DNA of 64,000 nucleotides from an uncultured Lachnospiraceae bacterium (GTDB lineage Bacteria; Bacillota; Clostridia; Lachnospirales; Lachnospiraceae): positions 1 to 64,000 of the forward strand of contig CAJUED010000004.1 in NCBI GenBank assembly GCA_910585075.1, in the 5' to 3' direction. The position numbers and the translations under genes are program-made. The notes below the pieces were generated by a model. It did not search any database. It was given only the letters and a program-made list of their open reading frames with translations, and was not told where the DNA came from. Below are positions 26,432 through 35,380 of this stretch, in pieces (the first letter of the stretch is position 1; the number at the start of each line of letters is the position of its first letter).

Positions 26432-27526
26432 ATGGAGGGCAAAACTGAAATAATAGAGGCAAATCAGTCTTTAGGTATATTGATTGCAGATTCCATTGAA
26501 CTGATCCAGTATGCAAGGCAGATTACTGCAAAACAGGTAAATCTGGTGCAGTTAATGACTTACTACTCACTTGGAAAATGGATTGTTGAGGAACAGCAAG
26601 AAGGAAAAGAACGGGCGAAATATGGGAAGCAGGTTTTGAAAAAATTATCAGAAAGCCTTACAAAAGAATTTGGCAGAGGATTTTCCGAAACAAATTTGGA
26701 GTATGCTAGAAAATTTTATCTCACATATGCAGACCGAATTTCCCAGACACTGTTTGAGGAATTTGCAGTTAAAAAATCCCAAACAGTGTTTGAGGAATTG
26801 GATAAAGAACAACCTTTTATTGTTTCATGGTCACATTATTTGCAACTTATGCGGATTGAGAATGAAGATGAACGAAAATTTTATGAGATAGAATCGGCAA
26901 AATCAAGCTGGGGAATACGCACATTGCAAAGACAGTATAATTCAAGCCTTTATGAAAGACTGGCTTTGAGTAGAGAAAAGGACGAGGTGATGCGGCTTGC
27001 ATCTGAGGGCAATGTTATCACGAAACCGCAGGATATCGTAAAACAGCCTACAGTGCTTGAATTCCTTGGATTAGATGAAAAAGCAAAATACGTAGAATCT
27101 GATCTGGAAACCGCAATTATCAATAAACTACAAAAATTTTTATTGGAATTAGGTAAAGGATATCTGTTTGAAGCAAGACAGAGACGATTTACACTTAATG
27201 AAGATAATTATTATGTGGATCTTGTATTCTACAATAGACTTCTACGTTGTTATGTATTGATAGATTTGAAGATTGATAAATTGACACATCAGGATTTGGG
27301 ACAGATGATGATGTATGTTCATTATTACGACAGATATGAGAAACTACCGGAGGAGAATCCGACAGTTGGTATTTTGCTATGTAAGGAAAAGGATGATGCT
27401 CTTGTAGAAATCACATTGCCGGAAGATGCTAATATTTATGCCTCGGAATATAAATTGTATTTGCCTGATAAGAAAGAATTGCAGAAGAAATTAAAGGAAT
27501 GGATAGAAGAAGGAACTGATTTGTAA
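26432..27526 (+). CDS. DUF1016 (YhcG-like) PD-(D/E)XK nuclease-domain protein
   Basis: A 364-residue protein. The N-terminal half is the DUF1016 helical domain (LMTYYSLGKWIVEEQQEGKE, GRGFSETNLEYARKFY, SWSHYLQLMRIEN). The C-terminal half carries a PD-(D/E)XK core with D263 in YYVDLVF and D278-x-K280 in VLIDLK, an Asp where Glu is usual. Residues of about 104-123 contain a 12-residue tandem repeat, SQTLFEEF/SQTVFEEL. It overlaps nothing but abuts the RHH gene. The family often sits inside restriction loci; the biochemical role is not settled. Confidence 0.82.
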   Translation: MEGKTEIIEANQSLGILIADSIELIQYARQITAKQVNLVQLMTYYSLGKWIVEEQQEGKERAKYGKQVLKKLSESLTKEFGRGFSETNLEYARKFYLTYADRISQTLFEEFAVKKSQTVFEELDKEQPFIVSWSHYLQLMRIENEDERKFYEIESAKSSWGIRTLQRQYNSSLYERLALSREKDEVMRLASEGNVITKPQDIVKQPTVLEFLGLDEKAKYVESDLETAIINKLQKFLLELGKGYLFEARQRRFTLNEDNYYVDLVFYNRLLRCYVLIDLKIDKLTHQDLGQMMMYVHYYDRYEKLPEENPTVGILLCKEKDDALVEITLPEDANIYASEYKLYLPDKKELQKKLKEWIEEGTDL

Positions 27527-28143
27527 GAGGTTCGAAAAAGCTGTAATAATCTTGTGAGGGAATATTACGATTGGAAGGAAAAGAACGTTCTGCCAGATAT
27601 TTCAGAAACAAATGAGTGTTCGTGCGTTTCTAAATGCGTTTTTTGAGTGGAAACGCATTTAGAACACATTAAAAGTGAAACAGAGAATGCAATTTGTTCT
27701 GTGGTAACACCATGAAAACAAAAATTTGAAAAACGTCAGATACAAGGTGCATACCCAGCAAAAAACTACCGAAAATGCCCTGGAAATAATCTCAAAACAT
27801 GAGGATTCCCATAACAGGAAATGAGGCTGTAAAAAATCTTGTGTCTATGGAGATTTAAGTTCCTCTGATAAGAGATCGATATGTAAAATTTTGCTGTCGA
27901 TTCTATGGATTTGCTTTTATCGAATGTTCTTTCTATTTATAGTATATCCACTCTCGAGGTGTTTATACTTTTCATTTGATTTTTTGGCATCAAAATTAAG
28001 ACATTCTAAAGATTACCTTTGTGGGCTCTGCCCACACCCGGCCTCCGGAATAAGGCTGGGATTTTCCGGCAATACTTTTAATGCCGATGGAATAAGGCTG
28101 GGGCGGCCTTCAGTTTATAGTCAGCCGCCCTGGTCTTTTCTTT
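27527..28143. other. Gene-poor stretch between DUF1016 gene and transposase
   Basis: No gene supported. Contains a perfect 14-bp hairpin TTCTAAATGCGTTT / AAACGCATTTAGAA (27628-27641, 27651-27664); a candidate left IS end at 27879-27898; a GTGGGC/GCCCAC hairpin near 28021-28035; a direct repeat of GGAATAAGGCTGGG (from about 28048 and 28090); and a GGGCGGC...GCCGCCC hairpin with a T-rich tail (about 28099-28142) that can end transcription coming from the left. Confidence 0.5.
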
Positions 28144-29450
28144 TTATAAATACTGGGTGAGACGCTCCCCATACAGCACAATCAGCTGGTTGAGCACCTG
28201 GTCCCATCCGCGGTATCTCTGTGTCCATTTCTTTGTCACATTTTCACTGGCCAGATACAGCATCTTTTCCAGCGACTGGTCACTGGGGAATACGCTTTTA
28301 GTCTTGGTTACTTTCCGGTACTGGCGGTTAAGACCTTCTATGATATTTGTCGTGTACATGATGCGTCTGATATCGTCTGAAAACTGGAAAAAAGAACTTA
28401 CATCCTTCCAGTTGTTCTCCCAGTTACTGATTGCGAAAGGATACTTTCTCCCCCATTTCTCTTTTATCCCCTCCAGTTCTGAAAAGGCTGCTGTCTCTGT
28501 CGGGGCATTATAAACTGCCTTGAAATCACTGGAAAATTTCTTCAGGTCACTGTAGTTGACATACTTAAAAGAATTCCTCAGCATATGGATCACACATCTT
28601 TGGATCTGAGCCTGTGGATAAACAGCTGCTATCGCTTCCTTAAAACCAGCAAGGCCATCCACACAAAAGAACAAAACATCCTTTAACCCGCGGTTTTTCA
28701 GGTCATTCATCATCCCCAGCCAGAACTTGCTGCTCTCATTGGCTCCTACTGTGATGCTCAGGATCTCTTTGTACCCCTCAGTTGTAACACCCAGCACCAC
28801 ATAAGCAGCCCTGCTCAGGATGCGTCCGTCTTCCCGTACCTTATAATGGATGCAGTCCATAAAAACGAAAGGGTAGACAGGGGAAAGGGGACGGGACTGC
28901 CATTCATTGACCTGGGGCAGGATCTTATCCGTGATCTTGCTGACCATTTCTGCTGACAGCTCAATGCCATAGAGGTCCTGGAGCTGGTCGTGGATGTCAC
29001 GTGTGCTCATCCCACGGGCATAAAGGGAGATGACCTTTTCTTCAATACCGGAGATGTCACGCTGGTATTTAGGGATAAGTTTTGGTTCAAACTCCCCGTT
29101 ACGGTCCCTGGGAACATCCACCTGGAATTCCCCGTACTGGCTCTTTAGGGTCTTTTGGGAATGGCCATTACGTTTGTTTGTGGTAACCAGATCACCCTTC
29201 TGATTCCTTTCATATCCAAGGGAAGCGTCCAGTTCTGCTTCCATGAGTTCCTGCAGGATGTCTTTGAAACTCTCTTTAAGAAGGGAGTAGACATCAGCGA
29301 CACTGGTAATGTTGTTTTCTGAAATAATCTGTCGAATCTGTTCTTTAGCTACAGCCATAAAAATACTCCTTTTCGATAAGAATTGTCATATCTTCATTCT
29401 TACCAAAAAGGAGCCATTTTTTTCCAAAGACACAAACTATTTTACACTAC
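27879..29450 (-). mobile_element. IS256-family insertion sequence, ends tentative
   Basis: The transposase gene is intact. Candidate terminal inverted repeats are 27879-27898 and the reverse complement of 29429-29450. They share TGTAAAAT and TTG..TGTC with small indels, and the TGTAAA core is usual at IS256 ends. I find no convincing 8-9 bp target duplication, so the exact limits are open. Confidence 0.5.
28144..29358 (-). CDS. IS256-family transposase
   Basis: 404 residues, full family length. The DDE residues can be placed: Asp in FVFMDCIHYKVRED, Asp in FFCVDGLAGFKEAI, and Glu in TTNIIEGLNRQYRKV. The C/H motif QRCVIHMLRNSFKYV is also intact. AAGGAG stands 7 nt before the ATG on the minus strand. 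There are no frameshifts, so it is probably still active and a recent arrival. Confidence 0.95.
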   Translation of the reverse strand: MAVAKEQIRQIISENNITSVADVYSLLKESFKDILQELMEAELDASLGYERNQKGDLVTTNKRNGHSQKTLKSQYGEFQVDVPRDRNGEFEPKLIPKYQRDISGIEEKVISLYARGMSTRDIHDQLQDLYGIELSAEMVSKITDKILPQVNEWQSRPLSPVYPFVFMDCIHYKVREDGRILSRAAYVVLGVTTEGYKEILSITVGANESSKFWLGMMNDLKNRGLKDVLFFCVDGLAGFKEAIAAVYPQAQIQRCVIHMLRNSFKYVNYSDLKKFSSDFKAVYNAPTETAAFSELEGIKEKWGRKYPFAISNWENNWKDVSSFFQFSDDIRRIMYTTNIIEGLNRQYRKVTKTKSVFPSDQSLEKMLYLASENVTKKWTQRYRGWDQVLNQLIVLYGERLTQYL

Positions 29451-29477
29451 CCAGGAAATCGTGAATAGTAGCGAACT

Positions 29478-31241
29478 TTACCCTATAAGCACTCTTTTTC
29501 CACAGAAGGCAAATCCATATTTTCGGATTTGTTCCTCCGGAATGCCTTTGGCAATGAGGGATGCCTGATAGTTTTTAGCTTCGATTTGGCGTAAGGCCTC
29601 CGAAACAGTGTCAGATAATTCTTTTTCGTCCTCATCCTGAACCTTGAATTCTATAATGATGGCATCATTTTTGAAGGCTAAGGAGGTGGGGGCTTTTGAG
29701 GCAGCCGACTCATGAGGTTTTCGAGGTTCCAGCATAATGTCATATCGGCCAAAGCCGCTTTCACGGTTGGAGGTAATCACGTATCGGTCGGTCAGCTCTA
29801 CCATAAGCCCCAATACAAAGCCATGATAAAATCGCTCAGGCGCATCTTTGGAGGACTTCTTCTTTTCGGAACTGCTTCCGGTGTCAAAGTAACTGAATAT
29901 GTCCTGGGTCACTCTGTTCATGTAAGTGTTCATTGCTTTCAGGTCTCCTAAGAGTAATGCTTTGATAAAATCATTGTAATTGGAAGAAGAACCTGCAAAC
30001 CATTTCCGTACCATGCCGCGGAACATTACCTTTACTTCAAAATTAGTCAACTTTAATTCATATTCTTGTTTCCATTCGCCAAATTCAGAGGTGTACGACC
30101 TGAAGTTCTTTACTTTAAGATAGCCGCTGGCCAATAACAGGCTCCATACCGCCCGCTCGTCGCTGTCCAACTGGTCATAGACAATCTGTTCGTCAATTTC
30201 CATTCGGATACTTTCGCCCTGTATTAACCGTTCAAAAGCTTTTTTTATGTGGGGATTACCTTCCCGTATTAGTTTGCCTGCAAGACTGTTGGAGCTGGTA
30301 TTTGCCCAGTAAGTATTTACCTCCCACTTTGCCAGGAAATTAATAATGGACCATGGATTGTAAATATCCTTTCTGTCGCCAAAAGAAAAGCCGTCATACC
30401 AGTCTGCTACTTGTTTCTTACAGTCTGACAGGTCGTATTCTTTCAGGGCAGCTAGTACTTCTTCTTGTGTAAAGCCAAAGCAGTCAGCATATTTTTTAGA
30501 AGTGGTTGTAATTACTTCCAGATTATTTAAGTCTGAAAAAATGGACTCTTTGCTTACTCGAGTAATTCCTGTCATCAAAGCTCGTTCCAGATAAGGGTTT
30601 GTCTTAAAAGTGGAATTAAACAAGCTTCTGGTGAAAGCGATAAGTTCCTGCCAGTAACCATATACATACGCTTCCTGCATGGGAGTGTCATATTCATCCA
30701 GAAAGATAATTACTTTTTTTCCATAATATTTCATCAAATAGCCTGACAAAGCATTCAGGGAATCAGCGGCAATGTAATCCTCCATATCAGTGGAAACCTT
30801 TCGGTAAGCTTGCTTTTCAATTTCATTTAATTTTTCACTTTTCAGTAAAAAATCAAATTTATTGTATAATTCTGTGATGATTTGACAGATTCTCTTTTGG
30901 GCATTGTAATAGGAGGTTTCTTTTACCTTGGCAAAGCTGATAGAAATTACAGGCCATGTTCCCTGTAGCTTGCGGTATTGGTAATCTCCGTCGGGAGATT
31001 TGTCCTGCCATATGGAGAGTCCTTCAAAGAGCTCGCCCCTGCCTGCGTATTCCAGAGAAAAAAATTTCTCAAGCATACTCATGTTTAAAGTTTTTCCGAA
31101 CCTTCTGGGGCGGGCAATCAAAGTCACGTCATCATCCGATTCCCACCATTCTTTTATAAAATGAGTTTTATCTATATAAAAATTGTTGTTGACTCTGACT
31201 CTTTCAAAATCCTGTTTTCCTATGCCGATTGTTCTTGCCAT
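29478..31241 (-). CDS. AAA-ATPase-like protein with C-terminal PD-(D/E)XK nuclease domain
   Basis: A 587-residue protein. The N-terminal AAA-ATPase-like domain (PF09820 type) has a Walker A variant RPRRFGKT (residues 44-51) and Walker B VIIFLDEYD near 175. A winged middle region follows. The C-terminus is the DUF1703 nuclease domain with GRYDIMLEP and AIIIEFKVQ (D...ExK). AGGAAAGG precedes the ATG. These proteins occur in many copies in gut anaerobes and are suspected mobile or defence genes, with no settled function. It ends 28 bp beyond the candidate IS end, and its reading frame is complete. Confidence 0.88.
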   Translation of the reverse strand: MARTIGIGKQDFERVRVNNNFYIDKTHFIKEWWESDDDVTLIARPRRFGKTLNMSMLEKFFSLEYAGRGELFEGLSIWQDKSPDGDYQYRKLQGTWPVISISFAKVKETSYYNAQKRICQIITELYNKFDFLLKSEKLNEIEKQAYRKVSTDMEDYIAADSLNALSGYLMKYYGKKVIIFLDEYDTPMQEAYVYGYWQELIAFTRSLFNSTFKTNPYLERALMTGITRVSKESIFSDLNNLEVITTTSKKYADCFGFTQEEVLAALKEYDLSDCKKQVADWYDGFSFGDRKDIYNPWSIINFLAKWEVNTYWANTSSNSLAGKLIREGNPHIKKAFERLIQGESIRMEIDEQIVYDQLDSDERAVWSLLLASGYLKVKNFRSYTSEFGEWKQEYELKLTNFEVKVMFRGMVRKWFAGSSSNYNDFIKALLLGDLKAMNTYMNRVTQDIFSYFDTGSSSEKKKSSKDAPERFYHGFVLGLMVELTDRYVITSNRESGFGRYDIMLEPRKPHESAASKAPTSLAFKNDAIIIEFKVQDEDEKELSDTVSEALRQIEAKNYQASLIAKGIPEEQIRKYGFAFCGKRVLIG

Positions 31242-31582
31242 GATGATACCTTTCCTGTTTTTATTCCCGCGAACAACGAGCCGAGGTCATGCCCGCATGA
31301 ACTTAAAGACTGCTGCGGATAACCAATTAAAGTCGTGCTTCCGGAGAAGAATTTATTCTCTAAGCTTTGACTTAAGTATATAGGTTTTGAAACCTAAAAT
31401 CAATGTTGATATTTCATTATGCTGTTTTGCATGAATAGTATTACCTGATATTTTAAAGAAAAATAAAATGTGATTATTTTTCATTAATGAGAATAGAATT
31501 GCAACTCATTTATGAATTATAATTAATAATTGCGTGAATTCTTAAAATGAAAACATCAAGTTGAACAGGTAGTTCTGTTGTC
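31242..31582. other. AT-rich spacer closing the accessory island
   Basis: No gene is seen. It contains the upstream region of the AAA-nuclease gene, a short palindrome TAGGTTT-TG-AAACCTA near 31381-31396, and AT-rich sequence with no recognisable terminator for the AraC gene on the minus strand. Confidence 0.4.
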
Positions 31583-32479
31583 TCAGAGGGCCATTTGACG
31601 CCTGTATTCTAAGGGAGTGATCCCATAATATTTTTTAAACAGATTTATGAAGTGATTGGTATTTTCAATCCCAGCCATATTTCCGATTTCCTGAACTCTG
31701 TAGTTTGTAGTCAGGAGGAGATGGGCGGCATAATCGATTCTTTTCTTATTTAAATACTGCATAGGTGACATGTGATATGCATTGGCAAATTCCCGGCACA
31801 AGCGGTATTTGCTGATGTCGAAGTATTCCTCTAAAAAATCAAGGTTGTAAGGCTTGTCAAAATAATTATCAAATAAATTCTTCATATTTTTAATGTATAC
31901 AGGAATCTGAGAAGCGGTATCAGGCTTTTTTAATAATGTAATTACAAATTGTGTGGTAATACGGTTTAACAAATCGGATATGGATAATTGCTGATTTAGG
32001 GAAAACGGAGGAGTCATGGAGGCAAGGAGCTCCAGATTGAAAGTGGTTTCCGAACGGGGGAGCAGCCGAAGCACCGGGGATTTATCAAGGGGTAAAAGCC
32101 CATAATAATAGGAAAGATTATTTCCGGCACAGAAAAAGACCTGATATTCCCAAGGAGCGGTGGCGATATCAAAGCGGATTCGCTGACGGCAGTCAAGAAA
32201 AAGGAGGGAAGAAGCGTCCAGAGAAAATACTTTATGGCCAAGTGTAAGCTTTCCACAGCCTTTTTTGGTATACAGGAACAGGTAGCAGTCCATGAAAGCA
32301 ATATCAAATGTCCAGGGGGAAGCTGCTTTTATATTGCCGCAGGATAGTAAATATAGTAGAGGAAAACCATCAGAATATTCCGGAAAAAAAATCTGGCCAA
32401 GAAAATCTTCCGGTTTCTGTCCGGGAGAGAGCTTGGGAGCGGTTATCAGGGCTGATAAAAAGGAATCCTTCAGGGACAT
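31583..32479 (-). CDS. AraC-family transcriptional regulator of the mannan cluster
   Basis: A 298-residue protein. The N-terminal about 170 residues form a cupin-like sensing domain, and the C-terminal 100 residues are a double helix-turn-helix (LDFLEEYFDISKYRLCREFA and VQEIGNMAGIENTNHFINLF, then KKYYGITPLEYRRQ). ATG 32479 has GGAGG 6 nt upstream, whereas the longer frame to 32599 has none. It is divergent from the epimerase-phosphorylase genes and is probably their activator, responding to a manno-oligosaccharide. Confidence 0.9.
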   Translation of the reverse strand: MSLKDSFLSALITAPKLSPGQKPEDFLGQIFFPEYSDGFPLLYLLSCGNIKAASPWTFDIAFMDCYLFLYTKKGCGKLTLGHKVFSLDASSLLFLDCRQRIRFDIATAPWEYQVFFCAGNNLSYYYGLLPLDKSPVLRLLPRSETTFNLELLASMTPPFSLNQQLSISDLLNRITTQFVITLLKKPDTASQIPVYIKNMKNLFDNYFDKPYNLDFLEEYFDISKYRLCREFANAYHMSPMQYLNKKRIDYAAHLLLTTNYRVQEIGNMAGIENTNHFINLFKKYYGITPLEYRRQMAL

Positions 32480-32810
32480 AGGCGGCCTCCATGGTAAGAG
32501 AAATTCAAGGGTATGTGCATAATGTTTAAAAGTAACCTGTGAAATTTGTGTAAAACGTGGAAATATAAATATAATACAATTTTGAGATATAAATTGCAAG
32601 AATAAGTGATGTATAAAAAATTAAGTTAAATATAATTAAAATTAATCAATATATAAACTTAAATTAAGTTAATAAATTAATTGCAAATACTTTACGGAGA
32701 TATAATTAGGTATCCTCCGAAAATGTCTTAGAGCATTTGCAGTAAAACATTTTGGAGGTATGAAAGATATTTCTGAGAAAATATTTTGAGAAAAAGGAGG
32801 TGGTTGCAAG
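32480..32810. other. Divergent control region of the mannan cluster
   Basis: A 331-bp AT-rich region between the AraC gene and the epimerase gene. It has a TATAAT at about 32700 but no well-spaced -35 box, which fits an activator-dependent promoter. A GAAAATGTCTTAGAGCATTT/AAACATTTTGG stretch around 32720-32757 is partly complementary. No gene seen. Confidence 0.4.
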
Positions 32811-33980
32811 GTGTTGGCAGAAGAAGTAAGGACTCATTTGACAGAAAAGATTATCCCTTTCTGGAAGGCCCTGCGGGATGATGGATTTGGCGGCTATTAC
32901 GGGTATTTGGGCTATGACTTGAGACTGGATAAGAAAGCGGTAAAGGGATGTATTTTAAACAGCCGTATTTTATGGTTTTTTTCCAACGCATACATGCTGC
33001 TTAAGGATGAAAGTCTTTTGCGGGAGGCGCAGCATGGCTTTGCTTTCATGAGAGAGCACTGTATGGATGAGGAAAATGGAGGTATTTTCTGGTCCATTCA
33101 GTATGACGGAAAACCGGAAGACACCACAAAGCATACTTATAATCAGGCTTTTTCCATTTATGCACTTTCATCCTATTATGATGCATCAGGGGATGAGAAG
33201 GCGCTTAATATGGCCAGGGAGTTGTTCCGCATCATTGAAACAAAATGTAGGGATGAGATTGGGTACAAGGAGGCCTTCGACAGGCAGTTCCATGAGATCC
33301 AAAATGACAAACTCTCCGAAAACGGGGTGATTGCGGATAAAACCATGAATACCCTGCTTCATGTGTTTGAAGCCTATACGGAGCTTTACAGGGTATCGAA
33401 GCTGCCTGAGGTTAAGGAAAGACTTGAATGGATTATGGATGCCTTTGCGGACAAGGTTTATAATCAGAAGCTCCACAGGCAGGAAGTATTTTTTGACGCG
33501 GAAATGAATTCCATTCTGGATTTGCATTCTTATGGTCATGATATTGAGACTGCATGGCTGATTGACAGGGGCGTGGAGATTTTAGGGGAAAAGAAATACG
33601 AGGAAAAGATGCTTCCCATCACAAAAGACCTAACGGCTGAGATTTACAAAACGGCTTTTGACGGGCGTTCCCTTGCAAATGAGTGTGAAAAGGGAGTAGT
33701 CAACGGCCACAGAGTATGGTGGGTGCAGGCGGAAAGCGTGGTAGGCTTTTTAAACGGATGGCAGAAGGAGCCTGAGAAAACCGAATACCTGAAGGCAGCG
33801 GAAAGCATTTGGGAGTTTATAAAAGAGTACGTAATGGATAAACGGGAAGGCTCCGAGTGGTTCTGGGAAGTGGACGAGAATGGAAAGCCTTATGAGGGGC
33901 GGCCTATCGTGGAGCCGTGGAAATGCCCTTATCACAACGGAAGAATGTGTTTTGAGGTTTTGAAGCGATTGGAAAAATAA
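32811..33980 (+). CDS. Cellobiose/mannobiose 2-epimerase (AGE family)
   Basis: A 389-residue (alpha/alpha)6-barrel. Conserved catalytic histidines lie in HTYNQAFSIYALS, LHSYGHDIETAWL and KCPYHNGRMC, as in cellobiose 2-epimerases rather than N-acylglucosamine epimerases. It turns mannobiose into mannosyl-glucose, the substrate of the GH130 enzyme encoded next. The start is GTG 32811 with AAGGAGG 10 nt upstream; a TTG at 32814 is an alternative. First gene of the cluster on the plus strand. Confidence 0.9.
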   Translation: MLAEEVRTHLTEKIIPFWKALRDDGFGGYYGYLGYDLRLDKKAVKGCILNSRILWFFSNAYMLLKDESLLREAQHGFAFMREHCMDEENGGIFWSIQYDGKPEDTTKHTYNQAFSIYALSSYYDASGDEKALNMARELFRIIETKCRDEIGYKEAFDRQFHEIQNDKLSENGVIADKTMNTLLHVFEAYTELYRVSKLPEVKERLEWIMDAFADKVYNQKLHRQEVFFDAEMNSILDLHSYGHDIETAWLIDRGVEILGEKKYEEKMLPITKDLTAEIYKTAFDGRSLANECEKGVVNGHRVWWVQAESVVGFLNGWQKEPEKTEYLKAAESIWEFIKEYVMDKREGSEWFWEVDENGKPYEGRPIVEPWKCPYHNGRMCFEVLKRLEK

Positions 33981-34132
33981 GAAAGTGTATTTAGTCTTAT
34001 GGGCGATAGTAAGCTGATGAAGCAGGGTAGAGTTTGGCGCATGATAATCTATAAGACGGGCAGCGTATAATTAAGCATATAATGTGTAGAGTTTATTAAA
34101 GAATGTAAAAAATACACGGAAATGGAGTTTTT

Positions 34133-35311
34133 ATGATACATGAAAAATATTATGAGGAATTAAAAAAGTATGAGGCGTTAATTAACAGAAAAAATCAGGT
34201 GGATTCGGATTTTTATAATGGGGTTTATGACAAGTATCTGTATCCGGTACTCACAAGGGAACATATTCCCCTTACCTGGCAGTATGATTTGAATGCGGAA
34301 ACCAATCCTTACTTTATGAAAAGGCTTGGGGTCAATGCGGTTATGAACTCAGGGGCCATTGAGTTAAATGGAAAGTTCTACATGGTGGCAAGGATTGAGG
34401 GAGACGACAGGAAGTCCTTCTTCGGTGTTGCGGAAAGTGATAACGGCGTGGACGGCTTCAAATTCTGGGATTATCCGATTCTGCTTCCTGATACCTGCCC
34501 GGAGGAGACAAACGTATATGACATGCGCCTGACAAAACATGAGGATGGCTATATTTATGGTGTTTTCTGTTCGGAGAGCAAGGATACGTCCGTAAACGAT
34601 CTTTCTGCGGCAGTTGCGGCGGCAGGTATCGTGCGGACAAAGGATTTAAAAACCTGGGAAAGGCTGCCCAATCTGGTTACTTTGAATTCTCCCCAGCAGA
34701 GAAATGTGGTTCTGCATCCTGAATTTGTAAATGGTAAATATGCCTTTTATACAAGGCCTATGGATGATTTCATTGAAACCGGTTCAGGGGGAGGTATTGG
34801 ATTTGGGCTTTGCGACGATATCACCCATGCGGTTATTGATGAGGAAAAAATGACCAGCCTGCGGAAGTACCATACGATTACGGAATCCAAAAACGGCGCC
34901 GGTGCGGTTCCCATCAAGACAGAGAAGGGGTGGATACATATTGCCCATGGAGTAAGGAATACGGCGGCGGGACTTCGCTATGTGATTTATGCCTTCGCCA
35001 CGGACTTGGAGGACCCTTCCAAGGTGATTGCGGAGCCTTCCGGGCTTTTGATCGGGCCCAGGGGAGATGAGCGGGTTGGAGATGTTTCCAATGTTGTGTT
35101 TACCAACGGAGCTATTGCAAGAGATAATGGTGATGTTTATATCTATTATGCGTCCAGTGATACAAGGATGCATGTGGCTACAACTACCATAGATAAGTTG
35201 ATCGACTATGTGTTTAACACGCCGAAGGATCCTCTGCGAAGCGTGGAATGTGTTGCACAGAGATGCGAGCTGATTCGGAAGAACTTGGAGATTTTAGGCG
35301 GCGAAGCATAA
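34133..35311 (+). CDS. GH130 4-O-beta-D-mannosyl-D-glucose phosphorylase
   Basis: A 392-residue five-bladed beta-propeller of the GH130_1 type. MVARIEGDDRKSFFGVAESD, NVYDMRLTKHEDGYIYG and HGVRNTAAGLRYVIYAF are typical. It cleaves mannosyl-glucose with phosphate to mannose-1-phosphate and glucose in the cytoplasm. Placement after the epimerase and before a second GH130 matches the mannan catabolism loci known in Roseburia and Ruminococcus. GGAG lies 5 nt before the ATG. Confidence 0.92.
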   Translation: MIHEKYYEELKKYEALINRKNQVDSDFYNGVYDKYLYPVLTREHIPLTWQYDLNAETNPYFMKRLGVNAVMNSGAIELNGKFYMVARIEGDDRKSFFGVAESDNGVDGFKFWDYPILLPDTCPEETNVYDMRLTKHEDGYIYGVFCSESKDTSVNDLSAAVAAAGIVRTKDLKTWERLPNLVTLNSPQQRNVVLHPEFVNGKYAFYTRPMDDFIETGSGGGIGFGLCDDITHAVIDEEKMTSLRKYHTITESKNGAGAVPIKTEKGWIHIAHGVRNTAAGLRYVIYAFATDLEDPSKVIAEPSGLLIGPRGDERVGDVSNVVFTNGAIARDNGDVYIYYASSDTRMHVATTTIDKLIDYVFNTPKDPLRSVECVAQRCELIRKNLEILGGEA

Positions 35312-35380
35312 GGACGGAAGGTAAAGTATAAATTGTGCCGAAACCCTGCATAGTGGAGACGGATGGAATGGAGAATGAAT

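Noticed and set aside
27720..27830. Short protein-like frames after the DUF1016 gene
   Set aside because: Two overlapping frames look equally plausible, neither has a start or ribosome site, and none shows a recognisable domain.
28021..28143. Repeats before the transposase as a CRISPR array
   Set aside because: Only two copies of a 14-nt repeat with no regular spacers and no cas genes.
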